Source: Pengzhenrongella sicca (lineage in GTDB: Bacteria; Actinomycetota; Actinomycetes; Actinomycetales; Cellulomonadaceae). Taken from it: a stretch of 64,000 nt of DNA. Of the stretch, positions 47,355-56,971 are shown in pieces. Numbering within the stretch: the stretch's first letter is position 1; each line of letters begins with the position of its first letter. The position numbers and the translations under genes were made by a program. The stretch is from positions 3,658,001 through 3,722,000 of the forward strand of contig NZ_CP071868.1 of NCBI RefSeq assembly GCF_017569225.1, written 5' to 3'. The notes under the pieces are model-generated. The model was not told where the DNA came from. It ran no database searches and saw nothing but the letters and a program-made list of their open reading frames with translations.

Positions 47355-47867
47355 TCAGGCGACGAGGTACGCCGACCAGGACGGGTCAGTCCGGGTGGTC
47401 GTGACCAGCAGCGCCGCGGCCCCTCGCGGCACCCCCGGCGTGAACGGCAGCTCCCAGCCGAGCTCGCTGAGCAGCCGGTCCGCCTTGCGATGGTTGCACC
47501 GCGCGCAGGCGGCGACGACGTTGCCCCATTCGTGCCGGCCGCCGCGCGAGCGTGGCTGCACGTGGTCGACGGTGTCCGCGAGCGAGCCGCAGTACGCACA
47601 GCGATGCTCGTCCCGCTGGAGCACGGTGCGCCGCGTGGGCGGCACGGTCCGGCGGTGCGGCACGTGCACGTACCGCACGAGGCACATGACGAGCGGCACG
47701 GGGACCGCGGCGCGCTCGGAGCGCAGCACGCGGCCGTCGGTCTCCAGCACGGTCGCCTTGCCGGAGAGCGCGAGGACCACCGCGCGGTGCACGGTGACCA
47801 CGCACAGGGGTTCGAGGCTCGCGTTGAGCAGCAGCGTCCGTTGGGGTGGCGCCGCGGGCATCAGCAC
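47355..47867 (-). CDS. HNH endonuclease
   Basis: 170 residues. The HNH motif with its zinc cysteines is clear: CAYCGSLADTVDHVQPRSRG, then HEWGNVVAACARCNHRKAD (about residues 90-130). The N-terminal NASLEPLCVVTVHRAVVLAL is characteristic of the actinobacterial stand-alone HNH family with that preface. GTG 47867 is the start used. The natural substrate is unknown; it is not next to a restriction or phage system. Confidence 0.9.
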   Translation of the reverse strand: MLMPAAPPQRTLLLNASLEPLCVVTVHRAVVLALSGKATVLETDGRVLRSERAAVPVPLVMCLVRYVHVPHRRTVPPTRRTVLQRDEHRCAYCGSLADTVDHVQPRSRGGRHEWGNVVAACARCNHRKADRLLSELGWELPFTPGVPRGAAALLVTTTRTDPSWSAYLVA

Positions 47868-47969
47868 GGTGATCTCCAGGACCGGTTGTGGACCCGTCTG
47901 GCTGACCGGGCCCCGCGTAGGGGAGGTACGAGCGCGCTAAGCCTAACCGCCCGGTCCAGCGCATACGTC

Positions 47970-48006
47970 GACAGCCCCGGTGCGCTGGGCGCGCACCGGG
48001 GCTGTC
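47970..48006 (-). terminator. Terminator of the NlpC/P60 gene
   Basis: GACAGCCCCGGTGCGC - TGGGC - GCGCACCGGGGCTGTC: a perfect 16-bp stem 28 bp after the NlpC/P60 stop, with no T-run. Confidence 0.75.
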
Positions 48007-48034
48007 AACTACGTGAACTGCGGGTTCGAGCTGG

Positions 48035-48829
48035 TCAGCCGACCCGGATGAACGTCGGGTCGCTCTGCCAGATCGCCCGGAACTGGACCGATCCGCCCGG
48101 CTTGGGCGAGTCTACCTGCGAGTTGCCGCCGGCGTAGATGGCGATGTGGCCGGGGCTGTAGATCAGATCGCCGGGCTGGGCGTCGGCGCGCGAGACGACG
48201 GTGCCGGCGTCGCGCTGGCCGCCCGAGGTCCGCGGGAGCGTGATGCCGAGCTGCGCGTACACGTAGGACGTGAAGCCGGAGCAGTCGAAGCCGTCGGGGG
48301 TCGTGCCGCCCGAGCGGTAGGGCACGCCGACGTAGCGCGCGGCGACCTCGAGGACGGCGTTGCCAGCGACCGACTGCGGGACGTCGGAGGAGGCGACGAC
48401 CTCGACCTCGGCTGCGGCCTCGGTGTCGGCCGTCGCGGGGATGGCCGTGCGCGCGGCCGAGCGGGACGCGGCGACCGGCTTGACGACGGGCGGCGGCGGC
48501 GGGTCGGCGACCGCGGTCACGGCCGGTACGTCGAAGCCCCAGGTCGCGTCGGCGGCGACGGTGACGACGGGCGCGGTCGCGAGGACGGCGCGGGCCGACG
48601 CGGTCAGGCCCGAGGTGTCGACAGACGGCAGCGCGGCCGACGCGTGGGAGGTCGCGGGAGCGGCACTCGCAGGGGCGCCGAAGGTCGACACGACCAGTCC
48701 GGCGGCTGCGGCGACGACGGCGGACCGACGGCCCACCACGGCGATCGAGCCGGTGGCCGCGAGGGCCAGATCATTGAACGGGGTGACGGGTCGGCGCGCT
48801 GAACGATGCCGAGCAATGCTCACGGTCAC
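48035..48829 (-). CDS. Secreted NlpC/P60 (C40) peptidoglycan hydrolase
   Basis: 264 residues from GTG 48829 (RBS GGAGAGG), MTVSIARHRSARRPV. An N-terminal secretion signal ends near FGAPASAAPATSHA. It is followed by a Pro/Ala linker and the C-terminal NlpC/P60 domain: AARYVGVPYRSGGTTPDGFD, catalytic Cys in FDCSGFTSYVY, His in SPGHIAIYAGGN. It cleaves peptide stems of peptidoglycan. Its leader is a c-di-AMP riboswitch, so cell-wall cutting is tied to c-di-AMP. The open frame extends to 49129, but that part is riboswitch sequence. Confidence 0.92.
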   Translation of the reverse strand: MTVSIARHRSARRPVTPFNDLALAATGSIAVVGRRSAVVAAAAGLVVSTFGAPASAAPATSHASAALPSVDTSGLTASARAVLATAPVVTVAADATWGFDVPAVTAVADPPPPPVVKPVAASRSAARTAIPATADTEAAAEVEVVASSDVPQSVAGNAVLEVAARYVGVPYRSGGTTPDGFDCSGFTSYVYAQLGITLPRTSGGQRDAGTVVSRADAQPGDLIYSPGHIAIYAGGNSQVDSPKPGGSVQFRAIWQSDPTFIRVG

Positions 48830-48844
48830 GTGTTGCCTCTCCAA

Positions 48845-49024
48845 AACGCCTACGGGGTCAGCTGTCGGGTTCGGATGGGAGATACACCCGGCCGGTTGGG
48901 CGTCGGATCCGACGACCGCCCGGCTTAACCCCAAGGTCACCGTCACCGGTGACCGCAAACGTGGGTCCCCCGCCCCTGCCGGCGAGCTCGTACGGAACCT
49001 CTTGCGGCGGCAGGATTCAGCGTT
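48845..49024 (-). ncRNA. c-di-AMP (ydaO/yuaA) riboswitch
   Basis: On the minus strand: closing stem AACGC...GCGTT at the two ends, then CTGAATCC, the conserved GGGGGACCCA, GGGGTTAAGCCGGG, and the hallmark 3' block CCGAACCCGACAGCTGACC then CCCGTAGGCG. This matches the ydaO-type architecture. It ends about 15 nt before the start codon, next to the RBS, suggesting control of ribosome access rather than a terminator. High c-di-AMP normally turns such genes off. Confidence 0.9.
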
Positions 49025-49163
49025 CCGCGCGAGGTCTCCAGGGGCCAGATTTTCCCGAGGAGCAGGTTGACCGTACCCGACGGCTCCCGCGATTGTCACG
49101 TTCCGGTCACGGCCGATGTCGGGATTCACCCGATCGCCGTTGCCCCGTCGCGGCGGGGCGTTC

Positions 49164-49862
49164 TCAGGTCGCGACGACGAAGATGTGGCGCACGATGTCG
49201 TCCGGCAGATCCAGGACCAGGTCAGCGCCCTCCCGGCCGATCGCGAGCCCGCCCGGGACCCGCTCGATCACGACCTGGGCGCCCGGCGTCACCCCCGCGC
49301 CGGCGAGCCGAACGAGCAGCTCGGGGTCGATCTGCAGCGGCTCCCCGAGGCGCGCGACGACCGCACGGCGCTGCTCGCCGTTGCTCGGCGCGACCGTGGC
49401 CAGCGGCACGACCCCGGTGAGGAAGGCCTCCTGCGGCCGGGTCTCGCCCAGCTCGTCGAGGCCGGGGATCGGGTTGCCGTAGGGCGAGTGGTGCGGGTGG
49501 TCGAGCAGGTTGAGCAGGCGCCGCTCGACGCGGTCGCTCATCACGTGCTCCCAGCGGCACGCCTCGTCATGGACGAACTCCCAGTCCAGGCCGATCACGT
49601 CGGTGAGCAGCCGCTCCGCGAGGCGGTGCTTGCGCATGACTCGCATCGCCTTGAGCTGCCCCGCCTCGGTGAGCTCGAGGTGCCGATCGCCGCTGACGAC
49701 GACGAGACCGTCGCGCTCCATCCGCGCCACGGTCTGCGACACGGTCGGGCCGGAGTGGCCCAGCCGCTCGGCGATCCGGGCGCGGAGCGGCACGATCCCT
49801 TCCTCGGTCAGTTCGTACACGGTCTTCAGGTACATCTCGGTCGTGTCGATCAGGTCGCTCAC
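49164..49862 (-). CDS. ideR: Iron-dependent DtxR/IdeR-type repressor
   Basis: 232 residues. Winged helix-turn-helix: SDLIDTTEMYLKTVYELTEE, RIAERLGHSGPTVSQTVARM. Metal-site ligands: H and E in FVHDEACRWEHVMSD, with Cys, Glu and His at the CRWEH core as in DtxR/IdeR. A C-terminal SH3-like domain ends at residue 232. It likely represses iron uptake genes when Fe(II) is ample; none of its usual targets were identified nearby. A palindrome before mntH is noted separately. Confidence 0.93.
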   Translation of the reverse strand: MSDLIDTTEMYLKTVYELTEEGIVPLRARIAERLGHSGPTVSQTVARMERDGLVVVSGDRHLELTEAGQLKAMRVMRKHRLAERLLTDVIGLDWEFVHDEACRWEHVMSDRVERRLLNLLDHPHHSPYGNPIPGLDELGETRPQEAFLTGVVPLATVAPSNGEQRRAVVARLGEPLQIDPELLVRLAGAGVTPGAQVVIERVPGGLAIGREGADLVLDLPDDIVRHIFVVAT

Positions 49863-49951
49863 GGCTGCAGCCTCCAGGTCGTCCTCGCGCGCTGCTGACA
49901 GGCTAGTTGGTGTCGGCCGACGGCGCGGGGCGTCCCGCGCCGCAGCGTTAG

Positions 49952-52376
<2,425 letters not shown>

Positions 52377-52410
52377 CCGGAGCGAGTCCGGGCGTTCGAC
52401 TCCAGCCGCG

Positions 52411-52526
52411 CGGGTGTGGGCAATCGGCTCCCAGCCGCTCGGGTGTGGACAATCTGCGGGTCCCGAGCCGGGCAGACCAGCAGATCGCCCACACGAGCGC
52501 CCTAGCGAGCAGATCGCCCACACTCG
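52411..52526. repeat. GTGTGGGC / GCCCACAC repeat element 2
   Basis: Two left arms (GGGTGTGGGCAATCGGCTCC and CGGGTGTGGACAATCTGCGG) and two right arms (CCAGCAGATCGCCCACACG at about 52478-52496 and GAGCAGATCGCCCACACTCG at about 52507-52526). Related to element 1 at 37351. Confidence 0.8.
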
Positions 52527-52542
52527 ACAGGCGGCTGGACAT

Positions 52543-52584
52543 GCCGCGAGCGCCGGCGTCCCGAGGGACTCCGGCGCTCGCGGC
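52543..52584 (-). terminator. Terminator of the surface-protein gene
   Basis: GCCGCGAGCGCCGG and CCGGCGCTCGCGGC: a perfect 14-bp stem with a 14-nt loop, 20 bp after the stop at 52605. Confidence 0.7.
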
Positions 52585-52604
52585 GCGTGCGGTGGGGGTG
52601 GGAG

Positions 52605-53189
52605 CTACTGCTCGGAACCCTCGCCCGCGGCGCGCAGGCGGGCGGCCCGGACCACGAGCAGCGCGATCCCGACCAGGAGCAGGCCGCCGCCGGTGACGGC
52701 GAACGGAAGGACCTCGGCGCCTGTGGCCGAGAGCACGCGGTTCGAGGAGGTCGGGTCCGACACGTTGAGCACGCCGCTCGCGTTGCACGTCGCGCTCGCC
52801 GCGGTCGGGTCGACCCGGACGGTGGCGGTCGCGCCGCCGGCGGCGACCTGGATGTCCATGGCGACCTTCGGGACCGACGACGGCCACGCGACGCTGCCGG
52901 AGAGCGGCCGACCCGTCACGCTGGCCGTGGGTCCGGCCGGGTTGACCCACGTCAGGTCGACGGTCGCGGCGTCGTCCGGCTCGGTGGTGACCGCGTAGGT
53001 CAGCGTGATGACGTTGTTCAGGCACGCCGCCTTGGCCTGGGTCACCGTGACCGCGCAGACGCCGCTGCCCGCGTAGCCGGGGGTCGGCTGCTGGCACTCG
53101 GTGGTCGCAGCAGAGGCAGGCAACCCGGCCACGAAAATGGAGAGTGCGCCGAGCAGCAGAGCCGCCAGCGTTCGGCCGAGGTGTCGCAT
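52605..53189 (-). CDS. Secreted surface protein with LAxTG-like anchor
   Basis: 194 residues from ATG 53189 (RBS AAGGAG). Signal peptide MRHLGRTLAALLLGALSIFV with cleavage near GLPASAATTEC, a beta-rich middle with four Cys, and a C-terminal sorting-like end: VLSATGAEVLPFAVTGGGLL, a hydrophobic helix and RAARLRAAGEG. The LSATG site resembles LAxTG used by class E sortases. No sortase gene is in the window. Function unknown. Confidence 0.75.
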   Translation of the reverse strand: MRHLGRTLAALLLGALSIFVAGLPASAATTECQQPTPGYAGSGVCAVTVTQAKAACLNNVITLTYAVTTEPDDAATVDLTWVNPAGPTASVTGRPLSGSVAWPSSVPKVAMDIQVAAGGATATVRVDPTAASATCNASGVLNVSDPTSSNRVLSATGAEVLPFAVTGGGLLLVGIALLVVRAARLRAAGEGSEQ

Positions 53190-53289
53190 GGTGGGCTCCT
53201 TGTTGGACTTACGACTCAAACCAGACATAACGTAAGAAGAGAATACGCATAGGTCACGCGCGGAACCACCAGCAAGCGGGTGAACATTG

Positions 53290-55125
53290 TCATCCGCACG
53301 TGGCGGTCAGCGCACCGCCGCTGGTCAGCGTGGGCGTCAGCCACACCGGCACGGTGGCGGCCGCGGCCGCCGTGCGCACCTCGAAGCGGTAGGTCACGCT
53401 CTCCCCCGGCGCAAGACGCGAGGTCAGGACCTGGACCTGCCGGCCGCCCTCGCTCACGAGCCGCCCGCCGATGACCCCGTCAGCCACCCGGATCGAGCCG
53501 AGCGTCCCGCCGACGGGCGCGTAGGCCGTCAGGTTGGTCGCGATCGACCCGCGGGCCAGGTCCGTGCCGCTGTAGCCGGTGACGTAGCTCGGGTAGGAGG
53601 CGATGTCCGCCGGAGGTGCGTAGGCGAGGTCGAGCCGGATCGTCGCCGCCGTCGACGCCGCCGCGCACTGCACATCCTCGACGGTCGCCGTCGTCGTCAG
53701 GTAGTAGCCGAGCTTCCCGCCGGTCTGGTCGTCGAGGAAGATGCCGGCGGCGTCGTCGGCCCCGCCGGACAGGAAGCCGCCCCCGACCGCGGTCTCGACG
53801 AGCGACGACTGCTCCTCGGGGTGCGCCGACCAGATCCGGATCCGGTGCTCGCCGCCCGCGCGCACGAGCTCGCGCACGAGCGTGGCCGCGTCGCCCTGAC
53901 CCGAGCCGACCGCGTCGACGATCGCCGCGGCGACGCCGGTGTAGAAGGTGTCCGCGTCGAGCGGATCCGGGTACCGCAGGTAGGAGGCCTGCAGCAGCTC
54001 GGCGAGCACGTTGCCGGCATCGAGCGCGCGGCCGCCCGGCTCGACGACCGGGCCGGTCGCCGCGAGCAGCCCGGCCGCCACGACCGGGTCCGTCGCGATC
54101 ACGCCGTCGACCTCCCCGCCGCCGGTGGTTCGCCAGAACTGCGTCACGAGCGCCGCCGTGCGGGGGAAGTCCGGGGTGGCGGAGGTGTTCTGCACGAACC
54201 GGCCGAGGCGGTCCGTGTGCACCGCGACCTCGTCCGCGGTCAGCGGCAGCACCGGCTCGGCGAGCTCGGGGAAGTCGACCGTCGAGCGCTGCCCGACGAG
54301 CGTGATCGCGCCGCCGTCGACGCGGAGCTCGGCGACGGCGCCGACGATGCCGCCGGCGCTGCGCAGCTCGGCGCTGTTGAGGGACAGCAGGAGGTAGGTC
54401 CGGGGGGCGTCGGCGCCGAGCATCGGCGGCAGCAGCGCGGTCGCCCGCGCGGCGCCGACGAGCTGGCCGCTCACGCCGGTGAGCCGCTCCTGGACCTGGC
54501 CCACGGGGCCGGCGAGCTGCTCGACGAGGTCGCCGGTGTCGATCGCCGCGACGGACTCGGCGGCGCCGGTGGCGACCGTCGCGGCGCCCGCGAGCGCCGG
54601 AGCCGCCGCGGCGAGCGGGGCGAGGTCGAGCCGCCCGTCCGCCGCGCGCAGGGACTGCAGGTTCGCGACGCCCGCGAGCTGATCGACGACCGGTCCCGTG
54701 GCGAGCACGATGTCGTCGAGCGCGGCCGAGACCGTCGCGACGGCCCCGAAGTTCGCGCCGACGACCGGCAGGTAGCTCGCGGCGCGCCAGACCGGATCGG
54801 CCGTGGCGGCGTGCGCCGTCGCCGCATCGTCCTCCAGTCCCGGCAGGCGGCCCACGACCGCCGCCGTGTCCGACCCGGCCAGGTCGTCCTGCATCTGGCC
54901 GATCGTCGACTCGGCGCCGCGCAGCGCGACCGCGGCCTGCACCCCGCGATAGGCCAACCAGGCGGCGGCAAGCACGAGCACGAGCAGCACGGTGAACGCG
55001 CCGAGGACCCAACGCCCGCGCCGTCGCCGGCGCGCACGCGGCGCACCCTCGGCGCCGGCAGGGGTCACGCCGGCCTGGGCGCTGGCCGGCGGCTGCGCCG
55101 GGTCCGGCCGCTCGAGTTCAGTCAC
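53290..55125 (-). CDS. DUF4012-domain membrane protein
   Basis: 611 residues from GTG 55125. A basic N-terminus (RARRRRRGRWV), one transmembrane helix (VLGAFTVLLVLVLAAAWLAY, about residues 40-59), a helical stalk and a large extracytoplasmic DUF4012 domain: TYLLLSLNSAELRSAGGIVG, YPDPLDADTFYTGVAAAIVD, DDQTGGKLGYYLTTTATVED, and a beta domain to the end. The family is common near polysaccharide or surface genes in Actinobacteria; the reaction is unknown. Confidence 0.85.
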   Translation of the reverse strand: MTELERPDPAQPPASAQAGVTPAGAEGAPRARRRRRGRWVLGAFTVLLVLVLAAAWLAYRGVQAAVALRGAESTIGQMQDDLAGSDTAAVVGRLPGLEDDAATAHAATADPVWRAASYLPVVGANFGAVATVSAALDDIVLATGPVVDQLAGVANLQSLRAADGRLDLAPLAAAAPALAGAATVATGAAESVAAIDTGDLVEQLAGPVGQVQERLTGVSGQLVGAARATALLPPMLGADAPRTYLLLSLNSAELRSAGGIVGAVAELRVDGGAITLVGQRSTVDFPELAEPVLPLTADEVAVHTDRLGRFVQNTSATPDFPRTAALVTQFWRTTGGGEVDGVIATDPVVAAGLLAATGPVVEPGGRALDAGNVLAELLQASYLRYPDPLDADTFYTGVAAAIVDAVGSGQGDAATLVRELVRAGGEHRIRIWSAHPEEQSSLVETAVGGGFLSGGADDAAGIFLDDQTGGKLGYYLTTTATVEDVQCAAASTAATIRLDLAYAPPADIASYPSYVTGYSGTDLARGSIATNLTAYAPVGGTLGSIRVADGVIGGRLVSEGGRQVQVLTSRLAPGESVTYRFEVRTAAAAATVPVWLTPTLTSGGALTATCG

Positions 55126-55215
55126 CGGATGATCGTCACATACGGGGCAGCCCGGGCCCGCCCGGGCCGGCCGGGATTCACCCGCCCGCACGGGTCCCAC
55201 GACAGCGAAAAACCA

Positions 55216-55242
55216 CTGGCACTCGCGTCGCGAGAGTGCTAA
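55216..55242. promoter_or_regulatory. CIRCE element before hsp20
   Basis: CTGGCACTC-N9-GAGTGCTAA: the right half is a perfect CIRCE half-site, the left half 6-7 of 9. HrcA binding would repress hsp20 outside heat shock. It lies 93 bp before the start. Confidence 0.82.
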
Positions 55243-55335
55243 AAAGGAGAGGTAGCCACCCGGGACGGTGCCTGCCGGACCGGGAGCACAACAGGCTCCG
55301 GACCGGCCGGAGCCCGCACACAGGAGGTGAGGAGA

Positions 55336-55809
55336 GTGGCTACCCGATTCGACCCATTCCAGGAGATGGACCGCCTGATGGGGCAGGTGTTCGGTTCCGC
55401 GAAGGCCGCCGTGACGATGCCGATGGACCTGTACCGGTCCGGCGACCACTACGTGCTCCAGATCGACCTGCCCGGGGCCGACCCCGGCAGCATCGACGTC
55501 AACGTCGAGGATCGGACGCTCACCGTTCGGGCCCAGCGAAGCGTCGTCAACGAGCAGGACGTCCAGTGGCTGGCCCAGGAGCGTCCGAGCGGCACGTACG
55601 CGCGCCAGCTGACGGTCAGCCGCGGCCTCGCGCTCGAGAAGATGAACGCGACCTACGCCGATGGCGTGCTCACGTTGAGCATCCCCGTCGCCGAGGAGGC
55701 CAAGCCCCGCAAGATCGAGATCCACGGCGCCGGCGCCGCGCCGTCCGCCACCCAGATCGGCCAGCCGCAGGGGGCCGGGGCGGCGCCCGCCACGGACTCG
55801 GGCATGTGA
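55336..55809 (+). CDS. Hsp20/alpha-crystallin small heat-shock protein
   Basis: 157 residues from GTG 55336, with RBS AGGAGG just before. The alpha-crystallin domain spans about residues 35-130: VTMPMDLYRSGDHYVLQIDL, PGADPGSIDVNVEDRTLTVR, the GTYARQLTVSRGLALEKMNA segment, and ADGVLTLSIPVAEEAKPRKI. It is a holdase chaperone. CIRCE upstream and a hairpin terminator downstream make it a single-gene unit. Confidence 0.94.
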   Translation: MATRFDPFQEMDRLMGQVFGSAKAAVTMPMDLYRSGDHYVLQIDLPGADPGSIDVNVEDRTLTVRAQRSVVNEQDVQWLAQERPSGTYARQLTVSRGLALEKMNATYADGVLTLSIPVAEEAKPRKIEIHGAGAAPSATQIGQPQGAGAAPATDSGM

Positions 55810-55850
55810 GGCCCGCGCGGCCGCCGACGACGGCATAGCCTGAGACCGCC

Positions 55851-55887
55851 GAGTCGTCGCCCCATCCGCCCGCGGATGGGGCGACTC
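55851..55887 (+). terminator. Terminator after hsp20
   Basis: GAGTCG(TCG)CCCCATCCGC and GCGGATGGGGCGACTC pair over 16 bp with a 3-nt bulge. Confidence 0.65.
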
Positions 55888-55926
55888 CGGCGTCGTGGTC
55901 CGCCGTGCCGCTTCCCGAGGAGCCCG

Positions 55927-56469
55927 ATGTCCGAGTCCACCACGCCCGCCAACCCCGCCGTCCCGGCCAGGCCCGCCAACCCCGCGCCGCGCCTCGAACG
56001 AACGACCTGGGACGACCCGCGTGCCGTCGCGCTGCGCTCGGCCATGGACGTCGAGATCGAGACCCGCTACGCGCCGAGGATGGCGGGCGCGAGCGCCGAG
56101 GAGATCGCCGCCGTCGACCGGGTCCTGACGGTCGATCCGCGCGACATCCGTGCGACCGTGCTCGCCAGCGACCCGGACGGCACGCCGATCGCGCACGCCG
56201 CGCTCCGCGACCTGGACGGCGAGTGGGAGGTCAAGCGCGTCGTCGTCGCCGCAGATCGGCGCGGCCTCGGCCTCGGCCGAGCCCTGATGGCGGAGCTCGA
56301 GGCGATCGCCCGCGCGGGCGGCGCCCGCCGCCTCATCCTGCAGACCGGCGACCGGCAGCCGGAGGCGGTCGTGCTCTACGAGCGCATCGGCTACACGCCG
56401 ATCCCGATCTACGAGCCGTACGTCACGGCGATCCCGTTCTCGCTCTGCTTCGAGAAGCTGCTCGCCTGA
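55927..56469 (+). CDS. GNAT-family N-acetyltransferase
   Basis: 180 residues from ATG 55927. The acetyl-CoA loop VVVAADRRGLGLGRALMAEL is clear, preceded by IAHAALRDLDGEWEVKRV and followed by RRLILQTGDRQPEAVVLYER and IGYTPIPIYEPY. The ending matches GNAT enzymes acting on small amines. Substrate unknown. Confidence 0.88.
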   Translation: MSESTTPANPAVPARPANPAPRLERTTWDDPRAVALRSAMDVEIETRYAPRMAGASAEEIAAVDRVLTVDPRDIRATVLASDPDGTPIAHAALRDLDGEWEVKRVVVAADRRGLGLGRALMAELEAIARAGGARRLILQTGDRQPEAVVLYERIGYTPIPIYEPYVTAIPFSLCFEKLLA

Positions 56470-56584
56470 CGGGCGCGAGCCCTAGCGGCCAATGTCGCGC
56501 GTGTGCCAGGCTCGCGAGACGGGCCGCGCGGGCCGGACATCCGTTCCGGCGCACCCGCATGCGGCCGCTGGCGAAAGGCCCGTC

Positions 56585-56965
56585 ATGTCCTTCCTCGATG
56601 TCGTCTGGTTCATCGTCATCTCGTTCGCGTTCGTCGCCTACCTCATGGTGATGCTCTCGATCGTCGCCGACATCTTCCGGGACAACGGGATGGGCGGCTT
56701 GGCCAAGGCACTCTGGGTCGTCGCGCTGATCTTCCTGCCGTTCCTCACCGCGATCGTCTACCTGATCTCGCACGGCGACGGGATGGCCGAGCGCAAGTCA
56801 CGCGAGCTCGACGCCATCCGCACCGCGCAGGAGTCGTACATCCGGGAGGTCTCCGGCGCCACCGCGTCGCCGGTCGACCAGCTCGCCAAGGCCAAGGCCC
56901 TGCTCGACGCCGGGGCCTTGAGCCCGGCGGAGTTCGAGGCGCTCAAGGCCAAGGTCCTGGTCTAG
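56585..56965 (+). CDS. PLDc_N/SHOCT membrane protein, intact paralogue
   Basis: 126 residues, two transmembrane helices (VVWFIVISFAFVAYLMVMLS and ALWVVALIFLPFLTAIVYLI), a helical charged part, and a C-terminal SHOCT motif (QLAKAKALLDAGALSPAEFE, ALKAKVLV). It is the intact counterpart of the frameshifted gene at 33922. SHOCT tails are short oligomerisation modules. RBS GAAAGG. The next gene starts 7 bp later and is likely co-transcribed. Confidence 0.86.
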   Translation: MSFLDVVWFIVISFAFVAYLMVMLSIVADIFRDNGMGGLAKALWVVALIFLPFLTAIVYLISHGDGMAERKSRELDAIRTAQESYIREVSGATASPVDQLAKAKALLDAGALSPAEFEALKAKVLV

Positions 56966-56971
56966 GGCGGC

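Noticed and set aside
48830-49129. N-terminal extension of the NlpC/P60 protein
   Set aside because: This part coincides with the c-di-AMP riboswitch; the real start with RBS is GTG 48829.
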